A stretch of DNA of 59,467 bases, taken from Comamonadaceae bacterium (GTDB lineage Bacteria > Pseudomonadota > Gammaproteobacteria > Burkholderiales > Burkholderiaceae_C). Both the position numbers and the translations under genes were made by a program. Location: positions 1 through 59,467 of the forward strand of contig CANJQN010000012.1 of NCBI GenBank assembly GCA_947476465.1, written 5' to 3'. This document shows, piece by piece, positions 8,741 through 17,589 of the stretch; positions within the stretch are counted from its first letter, which is position 1; each line of letters opens with the position of its first letter. Under the pieces are notes generated by a model. The model worked only from the letters and a program-made list of their open reading frames with translations. It was not told where the DNA came from and searched no databases.

Positions 8741-8760
8741 GAAATGCCTCCATGAATCAT

Positions 8761-8780
8761 GCGCACATCATACGCGCACA
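8761..8780 (-). promoter_or_regulatory. Candidate ccdAB operator and -10 region
   Basis: Two copies of GCGCACA (8761-8767 and 8774-8780), 13 bp apart, flank a TATGAT -10-like hexamer read on the minus strand (8772-8767). They straddle the stop codon of the upstream FAD oxidase gene, just before ccdA. Autoregulation by a CcdAB complex at such repeats would be usual for this family. No good -35 hexamer is visible, so this is a weak call. Confidence 0.35.
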
Positions 8781-10180
8781 ACACGCCCCGGATTCATCAG
8801 ATTCTGCGGATCCAGCGCACGCTTGACCGCCCGCATCATGGCCAGCGCCACCGGCGATTTGTAGTGCGGCAGTGAGTCCACCTTGAGGCTGCCGACGCCG
8901 TGTTCGGCCGAGATCGAGCCGCCAAAGCGCAGCACCTGGGCATACACCAGATCGTTCACGCGCTGCTCATGATCGCGCAGGAAAGCGGCGGCGTCGCCAC
9001 CCTCGGGTGCCTGCACGTTGTAGTGCAGGTTGCCGTCGCCCAGGTGGCCGAAGTTGACCAGGCGCGCGCCCGGCACCTCGCGGGCCAGCAGCGCGTCGGT
9101 CTGCGCGCAGTACTCGGGGATGCGCGAGATCGGCACCGAGATGTCGTGCTTGATGTTCAAGCCCTCTTGCGCCTGCGCCAGCGGAATGCTCTCGCGAACG
9201 TGCCACAGCTGGTGGGCTTGTGCGACGCTCTCGGCCACCACCGCGTCGGTCACGCAGCCGTCTTCCAGGGCCGCTTCGAGCAGCGACTCGAACTGCTCGC
9301 GGGCATGCGCCTCGGATTCATGGTCGGCGTTTTCCAGCAGCACGCCATACGGGCTGCTGTCGGCGAAGGGCACGCGCAGCTGCGCAAAGTGCCGCGTCAC
9401 CAGGCTCAGCGCGAACTGGCCCATGACCTCGAAGCCGGTCAGGCCGGACGCGAGCCGCCCGCGCGCCAGGCCCAGCAGCCGAACGGCCGCATCGAGGCTG
9501 GGCACGGCGGCCCAGGCGGTGAGGGTGGCGGCCGGCAGCGGGTACAGCTTCATCGTGGCGGCGGTGACGATGCCCAGGGTGCCCTCGCTGCCGATGAACA
9601 GGTCGCGCAGGTCGTAGCCGGTGTTGTCCTTGCGCAGGCCCGACAGGCCGTCCCACACATCGCCCTGCGCGGTGACCACTTCCAGCCCCAGGCACAGGTC
9701 GCGCGCATTGCCGTAGCGCAGCACCTGCGTGCCGCCGGCGTTGGTGGCCAAGTTGCCGCCGATGGTGCAGCTGCCCTCGGCCGCCAGGCTCAGGGGAAAC
9801 AGCCAACCGGCCTCGCGCGTGCGCTCCTGCAGCGACTGCAACACGCAGCCGGCCTCCACCGTGACGGTGAGGTTGGCCGCGTCGATCTCGCGCACCGCAT
9901 TCATGCGCTGCAGGCTCAGCACCACCTGCGTGCCGGTGGCGTCGGGCGTGGCGCCCACCACCAGGCCGGTGTTGCCGCCTTGCGGCACGATGGCGGCGCC
10001 GGCCGCCGCGCAGGCGCGCACCGCGGCGGCCACTTCGGCCGTGCTGCCGGGGCGCACCACGGCCAGGGCCTTGCCGCGCGAGCGCTTGCGCCAGTCTTGC
10101 TCCCAGGCGGTGAGGTCGCCCTCATGCAGTACGTGCGCGGCACCGACGATGGATTGAAGTTGCGCGATCAGCGGGTTCAT
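8768..10180 (-). CDS. FAD-binding oxidase, GlcD / D-2-hydroxyglutarate dehydrogenase type
   Basis: A 470-residue flavoprotein of the FAD_binding_4 plus FAD-oxidase-C family, which oxidises D-2-hydroxy acids such as glycolate, lactate or 2-hydroxyglutarate. The FAD-binding part contains VPQGGNTGLVVGATP and EGSCTIGGNLATNAGG. The C-terminal part has FGHLGDGNLHYNV, SAEHGVGSLKVDSLPHY and the terminal ALDPQNLMNPGRVV. It starts at the ATG at 10180, overlapping the DUF2069 stop by four bases; the longer open frame upstream is not coding. Which hydroxy acid is used cannot be read from the sequence. Confidence 0.9.
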   Translation of the reverse strand: MNPLIAQLQSIVGAAHVLHEGDLTAWEQDWRKRSRGKALAVVRPGSTAEVAAAVRACAAAGAAIVPQGGNTGLVVGATPDATGTQVVLSLQRMNAVREIDAANLTVTVEAGCVLQSLQERTREAGWLFPLSLAAEGSCTIGGNLATNAGGTQVLRYGNARDLCLGLEVVTAQGDVWDGLSGLRKDNTGYDLRDLFIGSEGTLGIVTAATMKLYPLPAATLTAWAAVPSLDAAVRLLGLARGRLASGLTGFEVMGQFALSLVTRHFAQLRVPFADSSPYGVLLENADHESEAHAREQFESLLEAALEDGCVTDAVVAESVAQAHQLWHVRESIPLAQAQEGLNIKHDISVPISRIPEYCAQTDALLAREVPGARLVNFGHLGDGNLHYNVQAPEGGDAAAFLRDHEQRVNDLVYAQVLRFGGSISAEHGVGSLKVDSLPHYKSPVALAMMRAVKRALDPQNLMNPGRVVRV

Positions 10181-10611
10181 CGGCGCCTCCTGGGGCCCAG
10201 CCGGGTGCGCACGTGTAGCGCGCAGGCCGCGAACAACACCAGGCACAGCGCGATCTCGGCCAGCGCCAGCCAGGAGGAGGGCGCGGGGTCGCTCCAGGCG
10301 CGCACCACGCCCTCGGTGAAGTACAGCCAGACCATCAGGCTGACCCAGCGGTAGGTGTACATGCGGTTTCGCAGGATGCCGGCCAGGGGAATGCACAGGG
10401 GCAGCACCTTCAGCGCGATCCAGCTGCCGCCGGGGCGCAGCGGCGCCAGCCACAGCTCCCAGGCCAGCCCCAGCACGATCAGTCCGAGCAGGCTGCCGAC
10501 CGCCAGGCGCCGGCTCAGCGCGACGCCGGCGGGCGGGGCCGAAGGAATGCGGGAGGCGTCGGCTGCGGCGGCGGACGCGTCGGGTGAGGGCAAAGACATG
10601 GGCAATGGCAT
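10177..10611 (-). CDS. DUF2069 family membrane protein
   Basis: A small inner-membrane protein of about 144 residues with a low-complexity Ala-rich N-terminus and about four hydrophobic segments. The central LPLCIPLAGILRNRMYTYRWVSLMVWLYF segment area and the following EGVVRAWSD are typical of the DUF2069 family, whose function is unknown. Several ATG codons (10632, 10614, 10611, 10599) are possible. The ATG at 10611 is used because it leaves an 11-bp gap to the divergent yihY start. Its stop overlaps the FAD oxidase start. Confidence 0.75.
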   Translation of the reverse strand: MPLPMSLPSPDASAAAADASRIPSAPPAGVALSRRLAVGSLLGLIVLGLAWELWLAPLRPGGSWIALKVLPLCIPLAGILRNRMYTYRWVSLMVWLYFTEGVVRAWSDPAPSSWLALAEIALCLVLFAACALHVRTRLGPRRRR

Positions 10612-10622
10612 CATAGCGGCCG

Positions 10623-11825
10623 ATGAATGCACGCCAGCTGGCCCAAGATCTTGCGCAATTTCCCTGGGGTTCGGCCGCCCGGACCCTGCGCGAGCGGATT
10701 GTCGAAGACCGCCTGCCGCTGTCGGCCGGCAGCCTGACCTTCACCACCCTGATCGCGCTGGTGCCCTTGTTCACCGTGGTGTTGGCGGTCTTCACCGCCT
10801 TCCCGATGTTCGGAAAGTTGCAGACCGCGTTGCAGGCCTGGCTGGGGCAAAGCCTGATCCCCGACAGCATCGCCCGACAGGTGCTGGGCTACCTGACCCA
10901 GTTCGCCGGCAAGGCCAGCCGGCTGGGAGTGGTCGGCGTTGCCGTGCTGCTGGCCACCGCCTTGTCGCTGGTGCTCACGATCGACCGTACCCTCAACGGC
11001 ATCTGGCGTGTGCGCAGTACCAGACCTTTGGCGCAGCGCATCCTGATCTACTGGGCCACGCTGACGTTGGGGCCGCTGTTGATCGCAGTCTCGCTCAGTA
11101 TCAGCTCGTATGTGCTGTCCGCTTCGCGCGGCCTGGTGTCACAGCTTCCCGGCGGCATCGCCGTGCTGCTGGACGTGGTCGAAATGACGCTGTTGGCCGC
11201 CGGCTTCGCGGCGCTGTACCGCTTCGTGCCCAACACGCCGGTGCGTGCGCGCGATGCCTGGGTGGGCGGCATCGTCGCGTCGCTGGGCATCGAGGTGGCG
11301 CGCCGGCTGCTGGCCTTGTACATCTCGGCGGTGCCTACCTATTCCGTGGTGTACGGCGCCTTCGCCACGGTGCCGATCCTGCTGGTGTGGATCTACATGG
11401 GCTGGATGATCGTGCTGCTGGGGGCGGTGATCGCGGCCTACCTGCCGGGGCTGGTGGCCGGTTCCCACCGGCGGGTCGAGGGCCATGGCTGGCATTTCCA
11501 GCTGGCGCTGGACCTGATCAAGGCGCTGGAGCAGGCCCGCGGCACGGCCCAGCGCGGCCTGCCCCGGCAGGCGCTGATGCGCGCCCTGCGCGTCACCGAC
11601 CTGCAGCTCGAGCCTGTGCTCGAGACCCTGATGTCGCTCGACTGGGTGGGCCGCATCGAAGACGTGCACGACCCGGTCAATGCGCGCTTCATGCTGCTGG
11701 CCGACGTGCAGTCCACCGCACTGGAGCCGCTGATGCGGCAGTTGCTGCTGCCCTCGACCGAAACCACCGAGCCGCTGTGGCGCAGCGGCAGGTTGTCGAC
11801 GCTGTTTATCAAGGACGCGCTCTGA
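10623..11825 (+). CDS. YihY/BrkB family inner-membrane protein
   Basis: A 400-residue integral membrane protein of the YihY/BrkB (UPF0761) family. The signature LSAGSLTFTTLIALVPLFTV lies at about residues 34-53, with PTYSVVYGAFATVPILLVWIY further on. About six membrane segments occupy the first 280 residues. The C-terminal 120 residues look soluble and winged-helix-like. The family was once annotated as ribonuclease BN or a virulence factor; its true role is uncertain. The gene is divergent from DUF2069 and converges on the alpha/beta hydrolase gene with a gap of only five bases. Confidence 0.88.
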   Translation: MNARQLAQDLAQFPWGSAARTLRERIVEDRLPLSAGSLTFTTLIALVPLFTVVLAVFTAFPMFGKLQTALQAWLGQSLIPDSIARQVLGYLTQFAGKASRLGVVGVAVLLATALSLVLTIDRTLNGIWRVRSTRPLAQRILIYWATLTLGPLLIAVSLSISSYVLSASRGLVSQLPGGIAVLLDVVEMTLLAAGFAALYRFVPNTPVRARDAWVGGIVASLGIEVARRLLALYISAVPTYSVVYGAFATVPILLVWIYMGWMIVLLGAVIAAYLPGLVAGSHRRVEGHGWHFQLALDLIKALEQARGTAQRGLPRQALMRALRVTDLQLEPVLETLMSLDWVGRIEDVHDPVNARFMLLADVQSTALEPLMRQLLLPSTETTEPLWRSGRLSTLFIKDAL

Positions 11826-11830
11826 GGCGA

Positions 11831-12637
11831 TCAGGGCTGCAAGAAGTCCTTGAGCGCGAACAGCACCGCATCCGGCGCCTCGGCCATCATGTCGTGGCCG
11901 GCGTCCACCAGCACGGTGCGGGCATCGCGGGCACGGGCCGCCAGGCCCTGGGCCATGGCTGGCGGCGTCATGGCATCCGCGCGGCCCAGCACGAACAGCA
12001 CCGGGCAGCGCACCGCCGCCATCGCCGCGTCGGCGCCCCGGTAGTCATCGCAGGCTTTGAAGCCCGTGTAGGCGAGGTTGCTGCGCGGGTTGCTGGCCTG
12101 CACCCGCCGCATCAGCGCGCGCGACAGGCCATACAACCAGGTGCCTGGACCGAGCGCCGAGGGTGGCGGCGCCAGGGTGGAATGTGAAAACCGGTCGGTC
12201 ATGTCGATAGCCCGCAGCGGGTCGTCGCGTGCGGCCTCGAGCAGGGCCGCCGAAACCTTCATGGGCGAGGCCGGCGCCAGCAGCGCGAGGTGGCTGATGC
12301 GATCAGGCGCGCGGGCGGCGGCCTCGAGCGCCGCGAGCGAGCCGAAGCTGTGGCCCACCAGAGCCGCCTGCCGCAGGCCCGCCGCGTCGAGCAGGGCCAC
12401 GATGAAACCGGCCGCTTCTTGCACACTGCGCGGCGGCTCGCCGGCGCTGCGGCAATGGCCGGGGAGGTCGAGTGCCAGCACGTTCCAGCCGTGGTGGGCC
12501 AGGTAGCGGGTCTGCAGGCCGAAGGCGCTGTGGTCGTTGAGCACGCCGTGCACGAAAACCACCGTGGGCTTGGCCGCATCGAACGCCCGTCCGCCGGTGT
12601 AGCAATAGACCGTGTGGCCGTTGACCTGCAGGTTCAT
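11831..12637 (-). CDS. Alpha/beta-fold hydrolase
   Basis: A 268-residue serine hydrolase. It has the oxyanion motif VFVHGVLNDHSAF near residue 28, the nucleophile elbow VGHSFGSLAAL around residue 95, a candidate acid Asp in LGRADAMT and a candidate base His in DAGHDMM. Its ATG overlaps the stop of the upstream metY-like gene as ATGA, so the two are an operon. In Burkholderiales this pairing with an O-acetylhomoserine sulfhydrylase is frequent as I recall it, but the substrate is not known. A carboxylesterase or thioesterase is likely. Confidence 0.85.
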   Translation of the reverse strand: MNLQVNGHTVYCYTGGRAFDAAKPTVVFVHGVLNDHSAFGLQTRYLAHHGWNVLALDLPGHCRSAGEPPRSVQEAAGFIVALLDAAGLRQAALVGHSFGSLAALEAAARAPDRISHLALLAPASPMKVSAALLEAARDDPLRAIDMTDRFSHSTLAPPPSALGPGTWLYGLSRALMRRVQASNPRSNLAYTGFKACDDYRGADAAMAAVRCPVLFVLGRADAMTPPAMAQGLAARARDARTVLVDAGHDMMAEAPDAVLFALKDFLQP

Positions 12638-13941
12638 GCGTCCTTCTCCGCGGCGCGCAGGGCGCGCTTGAGGTCGTCGATCAGGTCGTCGGGGTCTTCC
12701 AGGCCGATCGACAGGCGGATGGTGCCCTGGCCGATGCCGGCGCCGGCCAGTGCGTCGTCGCTCATGCGGAAATGGGTGGTGCTGGCCGGATGGATCACCA
12801 GCGAGCGGCAGTCGCCCACGTTGGCCAGATGGCTGAACAGCTGCAGCGATTCAATCAGGCGCCGGCCCTGCGCGCGTGTGCCTCGGGTGTCGAAGCTGAA
12901 CACCGAGCCCGCGCCGCGTGGCAGCAGCTTCTGGGCGAGCGCGTGGCTGGGGTGCGAGGGCAGCATGGGGTGGCCGACCCGGGCCACGAAGGGGTGGGCC
13001 GCAAGGAACTCGACCACCTTGCGGGTGTTGGCCATATGCCGCTCCATGCGCAGCGGCAGGGTCTCGATGCCCTGCAGGATCAGCCAGGCGGTGTGCGGGC
13101 TCATGCAGGCGCCGAAATCGCGCAGACCTTCGCGGCGGGCGCGCAGCAGGAACGCGCCGACGGTCGATTCCTCGGTGAACACCATGTTGTGGAAGCCCTC
13201 GTAGGGTGAGGTCAGCTCGGCGAAGCGCCCCGCCGTGGCCGGGCCGTCCCAGTCGAAGCTGCCGCCGTCGACCACGAGGCCGCCGATCACGGTGCCGTGG
13301 CCGGCCAGGAACTTCGTGGCCGAGTGGTAGACGAGGTCGGCGCCGAGTTCCAACGGCTTCATGAGCCAGGGCGTGGTGAGGGTGGAGTCGACCAGCAGCG
13401 GCACGCCCGCCTCATGCGCGATGGCGGCCACGGTGGGGATGTCCAGCACCTCCAGCCCCGGGTTGCCCACCGTCTCGCCGAACAGCAGGCGGGTGTCGGG
13501 CCGGATGGCCGCGCGCCAGCCGTCCATGTCGCCCGGCTGCACAAAGGTGGTGGCTATGCCGAAGCGCCGCAGGGTGTAGTGCAGCAGGTTCTGCGAGCCG
13601 CCGTACAGGGCCGTGCTGGCGACGATGTGCGAGCCCGCGCCCATCAGGGTTGCGACGGCCAGGTGCAGCGCGGCCTGGCCGCTGGCGGTGGCGACGGCGC
13701 CAATGCCGCCGTCGAGCGCGGCGACGCGCTGCTCCAGCACCGCCGTGGTCGGGTTGCTGATGCGCGAGTACACATGGCCGGGGCGCTCCAGGTTGAACAG
13801 CGCCGCCGCGTGGTCGCTGGATTCGAACACGAAGGAGGTGGTCAGGTGGATGGGGGTGGCACGCGCGCCGGTGGCCGGGTCGGGCGCGGCGCCGGCGTGA
13901 ATCGCCAGGGTGTCGAAGCCGGGGTCTGAATAGCCGGGCAT
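12634..13941 (-). CDS. metY: O-acetylhomoserine aminocarboxypropyltransferase (sulfhydrylase)
   Basis: PLP enzyme of the Cys/Met metabolism family, 435 residues. It condenses O-acetyl-L-homoserine with sulfide to homocysteine in methionine synthesis. The PLP-binding Lys is in DLVYHSATKFLAGHG. Other family blocks are GHVYSRISNPTTAVLE, TASGQAALHLA, YGGSQNLL and FGETVGNPGLEVLDI. The long insertion after the PLP lysine (VVDGGSFDW) separates it from cystathionine gamma-synthases and supports the sulfhydrylase call. The ATG at 13941 is selected since the protein then begins GYSDPGFDTLAIHAG. It is divergent from the CBS-domain gene. Confidence 0.9.
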   Translation of the reverse strand: MPGYSDPGFDTLAIHAGAAPDPATGARATPIHLTTSFVFESSDHAAALFNLERPGHVYSRISNPTTAVLEQRVAALDGGIGAVATASGQAALHLAVATLMGAGSHIVASTALYGGSQNLLHYTLRRFGIATTFVQPGDMDGWRAAIRPDTRLLFGETVGNPGLEVLDIPTVAAIAHEAGVPLLVDSTLTTPWLMKPLELGADLVYHSATKFLAGHGTVIGGLVVDGGSFDWDGPATAGRFAELTSPYEGFHNMVFTEESTVGAFLLRARREGLRDFGACMSPHTAWLILQGIETLPLRMERHMANTRKVVEFLAAHPFVARVGHPMLPSHPSHALAQKLLPRGAGSVFSFDTRGTRAQGRRLIESLQLFSHLANVGDCRSLVIHPASTTHFRMSDDALAGAGIGQGTIRLSIGLEDPDDLIDDLKRALRAAEKDA

Positions 13942-14058
13942 GTGCGTGGTGTCTCCGCGGTGGATGCGGCGCCAAACCGTTCGGCCGCTGTGGTGGTGGC
14001 GGGAATTGTGGGCTATATTGCTGCGAAATGGCCCCACGCGGCCCCTGGAGATTCAGTC

Positions 14059-14523
14059 ATGAAAGTCAGCGATATCCTGCGTGTCAAAGGCAACACCCTT
14101 TACACCGTCACGCCCGACGAACTGCTGGCCACGGGGGTGAACGTGATGGCCGAAAAAGACATCGGATCGCTGGTCGTCATGGAGCACGGGGACCTGTGCG
14201 GCATGTTGACCTTCCGCGAAGTCATCCAGTGCATCGTGAAGAACGGCGGCGCCCTGGGCACGACCATCGTGCGCACCGCAATGGACGACCACCCCTTGAC
14301 CTGCACCGGCGAAACCGAGCTCGACGAAGTCCGCCGCATGATGCTTGACCGCCACGCGCGCTACATGCCGGTGATGGACCGCCGCATGCTCATGGGCGTG
14401 ATCAGCTTCTACGATGTTGCCCGGGCGGTGGTCGACAGCCAGAATTTCGAGAACCGCATGCTCAAGGCTTACATCCGTGATTGGCCCGCCGGGGAAGACG
14501 AGCAGCCTTCAGCTCAGCTCTGA
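14059..14523 (+). CDS. Tandem CBS-domain protein
   Basis: The 154-residue product consists of two CBS modules only (about residues 8-65 and 72-135), a Bateman pair that normally binds adenosyl nucleotides and regulates partner proteins. Signature stretches are MAEKDIGSLVVMEHGDLCG and MLDRHARYMPVMD followed by LMGVISFYDVARAVV. A CTGGAG ribosome-binding site sits nine bases before the ATG at 14059. The gene is divergent from metY with about 117 bp between them. The target protein is unknown. Confidence 0.88.
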   Translation: MKVSDILRVKGNTLYTVTPDELLATGVNVMAEKDIGSLVVMEHGDLCGMLTFREVIQCIVKNGGALGTTIVRTAMDDHPLTCTGETELDEVRRMMLDRHARYMPVMDRRMLMGVISFYDVARAVVDSQNFENRMLKAYIRDWPAGEDEQPSAQL

Positions 14524-14620
14524 AGCTGGCGCCCTTCGCGGCGCAGCGTTTCAGTCCCGGTGCGCGTACGCCATTGTGGCGCTCCAGGTTCATGCCAGTC
14601 GGTGATGCCGTAGGCCGGGC

Positions 14621-14766
14621 GAGTGCCTGGCCGACGACGGTGGGCCCTTTCTCTTCGGCAAGCAGCCCTGCATGGCCGACGCGCGTATGCGCCGGCGCTC
14701 AAGGGGTGGGTCGCGGCGGCCCACCTGGAGCCCGACGAGATAGACGAGCTGGACGCCGAGTTCTAG
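14621..14766 (+). pseudogene. Decayed C-terminal piece of a glutathione S-transferase
   Basis: Two short stretches in different frames read as parts of one GST. The first, from 14621, reads ECLADDGGPFLFGKQPCMAD, which is the conserved start of the GST C-terminal domain. The second, from 14695 to the TAG at 14764-14766, reads ALKGWVAAAHLEPDEIDEL, the usual C-terminal end. About 30-40 residues and the reading frame are lost between them, and no N-terminal thioredoxin-fold domain is visible upstream. It is a relic, not a gene. It converges on the cupin remnant. Confidence 0.6.
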
Positions 14767-14780
14767 GTCCGTCCAGGGGC

Positions 14781-14972
14781 TCACTTCCAGGGCGTCGGCG
14801 GCGGCACCTCGCACACCGCTTCCGCGTCGACCGACTTGAATTCGGCCGGCGAGACGATCTCCAGGTATTGCATGTCGGGCGAGTAGTCGAACAGGTCGTG
14901 CCGGATGCCCGAGCGCCAGGGCGTATCGGCAGGCTTGACCTGGGGAAACCGGGTAGCGGTCTTGTCCAGCGT
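14781..14972 (-). pseudogene. Internally deleted cupin-domain gene
   Basis: Read on the minus strand, this keeps both ends of a small cupin protein. The N-terminal [15 protein letters not shown] is joined directly to the C-terminal [20 protein letters not shown] and its end CEVPPPTPWK. Intact relatives, as I recall them, are about 150-160 residues with a metal-binding HxH motif in the missing middle, so roughly 100 residues are lost. A good AAGGAG site lies upstream, but the expected start position (14970-14972) reads ACG rather than ATG. The frame stays open, so a short hypothetical gene could be mis-called here. Confidence 0.6.
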
Positions 14973-15057
14973 GGCAGTGCTCTCCTTCGGTGCCGGGTTG
15001 GTCCCGTCACCGCTGGGCGCGCAGGAATTGTTCCCGCCCTCGGGGATAATCGCCGGC

Positions 15058-16155
15058 ATGAGCGGCAACACCTTCGGCACCCTGTTCGCGGTCACCAACT
15101 TCGGTGAATCCCATGGCCCTGCGATCGGCTGCGTGATCGACGGCTGTCCCCCAGGCCTTGACCTGTCCGAGGCCGACATCCAGCCCGACCTGGACCGTCG
15201 CCGCCCCGGCACCAGCCGCCATGTGACACAGCGGCAGGAGGAGGACAAGGTCGAGATCCTGTCGGGCGTGTACGAGGGCCAGACCACCGGCACCCCCATC
15301 TGCCTGCTGATTCGCAACACCGACCAGCGCAGCAAAGACTACACCGACATCGCCCAGACCTTCCGCCCCGGCCACGCCGACTACGCCTACATGCAAAAGT
15401 ACGGCCGGCGCGACCCGCGTGGCGGTGGCCGGGCTTCGGCCCGGCTCACGGCGCCCATGGTCGCCGCCGGCGCGGTGGCCAAGAAGTGGCTGGCGCTTCA
15501 GTACGGCACCGTGTTTCGCGGCTGCATGAGCCAGATCGGCGAGGTCGAGATTCCCTTTGAGGCCTGGGAGCACGTGCCGCGCAACCCGTTTTTCGCGCCG
15601 GTGGCCGACGTTTCCCGGCTGGAGGCCTACATGGACGCCCTGCGCAAGAGCGGTGACTCCTGCGGCGCCCGCATCCGCGTGACTGCCAGCCGGGTGCCGG
15701 TGGGCCTGGGCGAGCCGCTGTTCGACAAGCTCGACGCCGACATCGCCTACGCCATGATGGGTATCAACGCGGTCAAGGGCGTCGAGGTCGGCGCTGGCTT
15801 TGCCAGCATCACCCAGCGTGGCACCACCCACGGCGATTCGCTCACCCCCAAGGGTTTTGCCAGCAACAACGCGGGCGGCGTGCTGGGCGGCATCAGCACG
15901 GGGCAGGACATCGAGGTGTCGATCGCCATCAAGCCCACCAGCTCGATCATCACGCCGCGCGACAGCATCAACATGCGGGGCGAAGCGGTGCAAGTGATGA
16001 CCAAGGGCCGGCACGACCCCTGCGTTGGCATCCGTGCCACGCCCATTGCCGAGGCCATGCTGGCCCTGGTGGTGATGGAGCACGCGTTGCGCCAGCGTGC
16101 GCAAAACGCCGATGTCAACCCGCTGCTGCAACCGATCCAACCGTCTTTTCATTAA
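15058..16155 (+). CDS. aroC: Chorismate synthase
   Basis: The last step of the shikimate pathway: EPSP is converted to chorismate with reduced FMN as catalyst. The 365-residue length is normal. Family signatures are [18 protein letters not shown] near the N-terminus, the Arg-rich [24 protein letters not shown] and [18 protein letters not shown] towards the end. The ATG at 15058 gives the standard start [10 protein letters not shown]; the frame is open further upstream but only through the cupin relic. Its TAA overlaps the ATG of the downstream MFS gene by one base. Confidence 0.97.
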   Translation: MSGNTFGTLFAVTNFGESHGPAIGCVIDGCPPGLDLSEADIQPDLDRRRPGTSRHVTQRQEEDKVEILSGVYEGQTTGTPICLLIRNTDQRSKDYTDIAQTFRPGHADYAYMQKYGRRDPRGGGRASARLTAPMVAAGAVAKKWLALQYGTVFRGCMSQIGEVEIPFEAWEHVPRNPFFAPVADVSRLEAYMDALRKSGDSCGARIRVTASRVPVGLGEPLFDKLDADIAYAMMGINAVKGVEVGAGFASITQRGTTHGDSLTPKGFASNNAGGVLGGISTGQDIEVSIAIKPTSSIITPRDSINMRGEAVQVMTKGRHDPCVGIRATPIAEAMLALVVMEHALRQRAQNADVNPLLQPIQPSFH

Positions 16156-17327
16156 TGACGCGTGCCGCGCGTTTTCCGCCGCTGGTGCCGTACGGGGCCC
16201 TGTCGGCGACCTACTTCGCGCACGTGGGTTTTTTCAACCCCTACCTGACGCTCTGGCTGCAGTCGCTGGGCCTGTCCCTGCTGGCGATCAGCCTGCTGGC
16301 TTCATTGCAGTCGCTCACCCGCGTGTTCGCGCCCTACGCCTGGGGCGCTTTGAGCGACCGCACCGGCGAGCGCGTGCGGCTGCTGCGGTTGAGCGCCGCG
16401 GTGGCCATGCTGTGCTCGGTGGGCCTGTGGTTTACCGAGCAGCCGCTGTGGCTGGGCCTGGTGCTGTTGCTGCTGTTCACCCACACCAGTTCCATGATGT
16501 CGCTGACCGAGGCGTCCATGGCCCACCTGGTGGCCGGCGATTGGGGGCGCTATGGGCGGGTGCGGCTGTGGGGCTCGGCCGGCTTCATGCTCACGGTGCT
16601 CGTGGCTGGTGTCTGGTTCGAGAAATTCGGCATCGGTCACTTCCCCGGCTGGACAGTGGCCACCTTGCTGCTGGTACTGGCCACGACGCTGTGGCTGCCC
16701 GACACGCGAGAGCCGCCGGCGCGGGGACAGGCAAGCCACGAGCCGGTGACGCCGGTGCTGCGACAGCCGACGGTGCGCTGGTTCTTCGCTGCGCTGCTGT
16801 TCCATGTGATGTCGCACTTCGCCATCTACGCGTTTTTGTCGCTCTACCTCGATGCGCGCGGCTACAGCAAGACCATGATCGGCCTGTTGTGGGGCGTGTC
16901 GGTGCTGGTGGAGATCATGTGGTTCTTCTGGCAGGGCCGCCTGATGGGCCGCCTGTCGCTGGCGCGCTGGCTGATGCTGTGCGGCGCCGCGATGACGCTG
17001 CGCATGGTGCTCACGGCCGGCGCCGCCGATTGGCTGGCGGCGCTGGTCGTCGCCCAGATGCTGCATGCGCTGACTTTCGCCACCCACCACACCACCTGCA
17101 TTGCCCTGGTGACCCACCATTTCCCCGGCCGCCTGCGCGGGCGTGGGCAGGCCTTGTTCACCGTCACCGGCTATGGCGTCGGCGGTGTCACGGGCGTGCT
17201 GGCGGGCGGCGTTCTCGCCACGCATTGGGGCTTCGAGGCGATGTTCGTCGGCGCCGCGTTGTTGGCCACGTTGGGCACGCTGTGCGCCTGGCAGGTGCAG
17301 CGTTGTGAGCGGGTCGTGCCGGTGTGA
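16155..17327 (+). CDS. MFS transporter (MFS_1-like, HcaT-type)
   Basis: A 390-residue major facilitator permease with twelve predicted membrane segments. The loop 2-3 motif reads GALSDRTGERVRLLRL, and the segment GRYGRVRLWGSAGFMLTVL is typical of the MFS_1-like group that includes HcaT and LacY-like carriers. FATHHTTCIALVTHHFPGRLRGRGQ lies in the second half. It is translationally linked to aroC (one-base overlap) and to the following DUF167 gene (GTGA overlap). The substrate is unknown; linkage to aroC is common in Burkholderiales and need not imply an aromatic substrate. Confidence 0.85.
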   Translation: MTRAARFPPLVPYGALSATYFAHVGFFNPYLTLWLQSLGLSLLAISLLASLQSLTRVFAPYAWGALSDRTGERVRLLRLSAAVAMLCSVGLWFTEQPLWLGLVLLLLFTHTSSMMSLTEASMAHLVAGDWGRYGRVRLWGSAGFMLTVLVAGVWFEKFGIGHFPGWTVATLLLVLATTLWLPDTREPPARGQASHEPVTPVLRQPTVRWFFAALLFHVMSHFAIYAFLSLYLDARGYSKTMIGLLWGVSVLVEIMWFFWQGRLMGRLSLARWLMLCGAAMTLRMVLTAGAADWLAALVVAQMLHALTFATHHTTCIALVTHHFPGRLRGRGQALFTVTGYGVGGVTGVLAGGVLATHWGFEAMFVGAALLATLGTLCAWQVQRCERVVPV

Positions 17328-17554
17328 CGACGCTGCGGGTGAAGGTCAAGCCGAATGCGCGGGCCAGTGTGCTCGAGCCTGCGGCCGCGCCAGGCGATCC
17401 CTGGACCGCGCAGCTCAAGGCGCCGCCGGTGGACGGCAAGGCCAACATCGAGTTGATTGCACTGGTGGCCCGGCACTTCGGTTGCGCCAAGGCGGCGGTG
17501 CGGATCAAGTCGGGCGCTTCGGGGCGGATGAAGCTGGTGACGGTGGACGACTAG
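17324..17554 (+). CDS. DUF167 (YggU) family protein
   Basis: A 76-residue protein of the DUF167/YggU family. LRVKVKPNARAS at the start and APPVDGKANIELIALVARHF in the middle are the conserved core, with SGASGRMKLV near the end. The function is unknown. It begins at a GTG that overlaps the MFS stop codon and ends 35 bp before the convergent mltB gene. Confidence 0.88.
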   Translation: MTTLRVKVKPNARASVLEPAAAPGDPWTAQLKAPPVDGKANIELIALVARHFGCAKAAVRIKSGASGRMKLVTVDD

Positions 17555-17589
17555 TCTCGTTGCAGGCCATTGCGACGCGCGGCCCAGGT

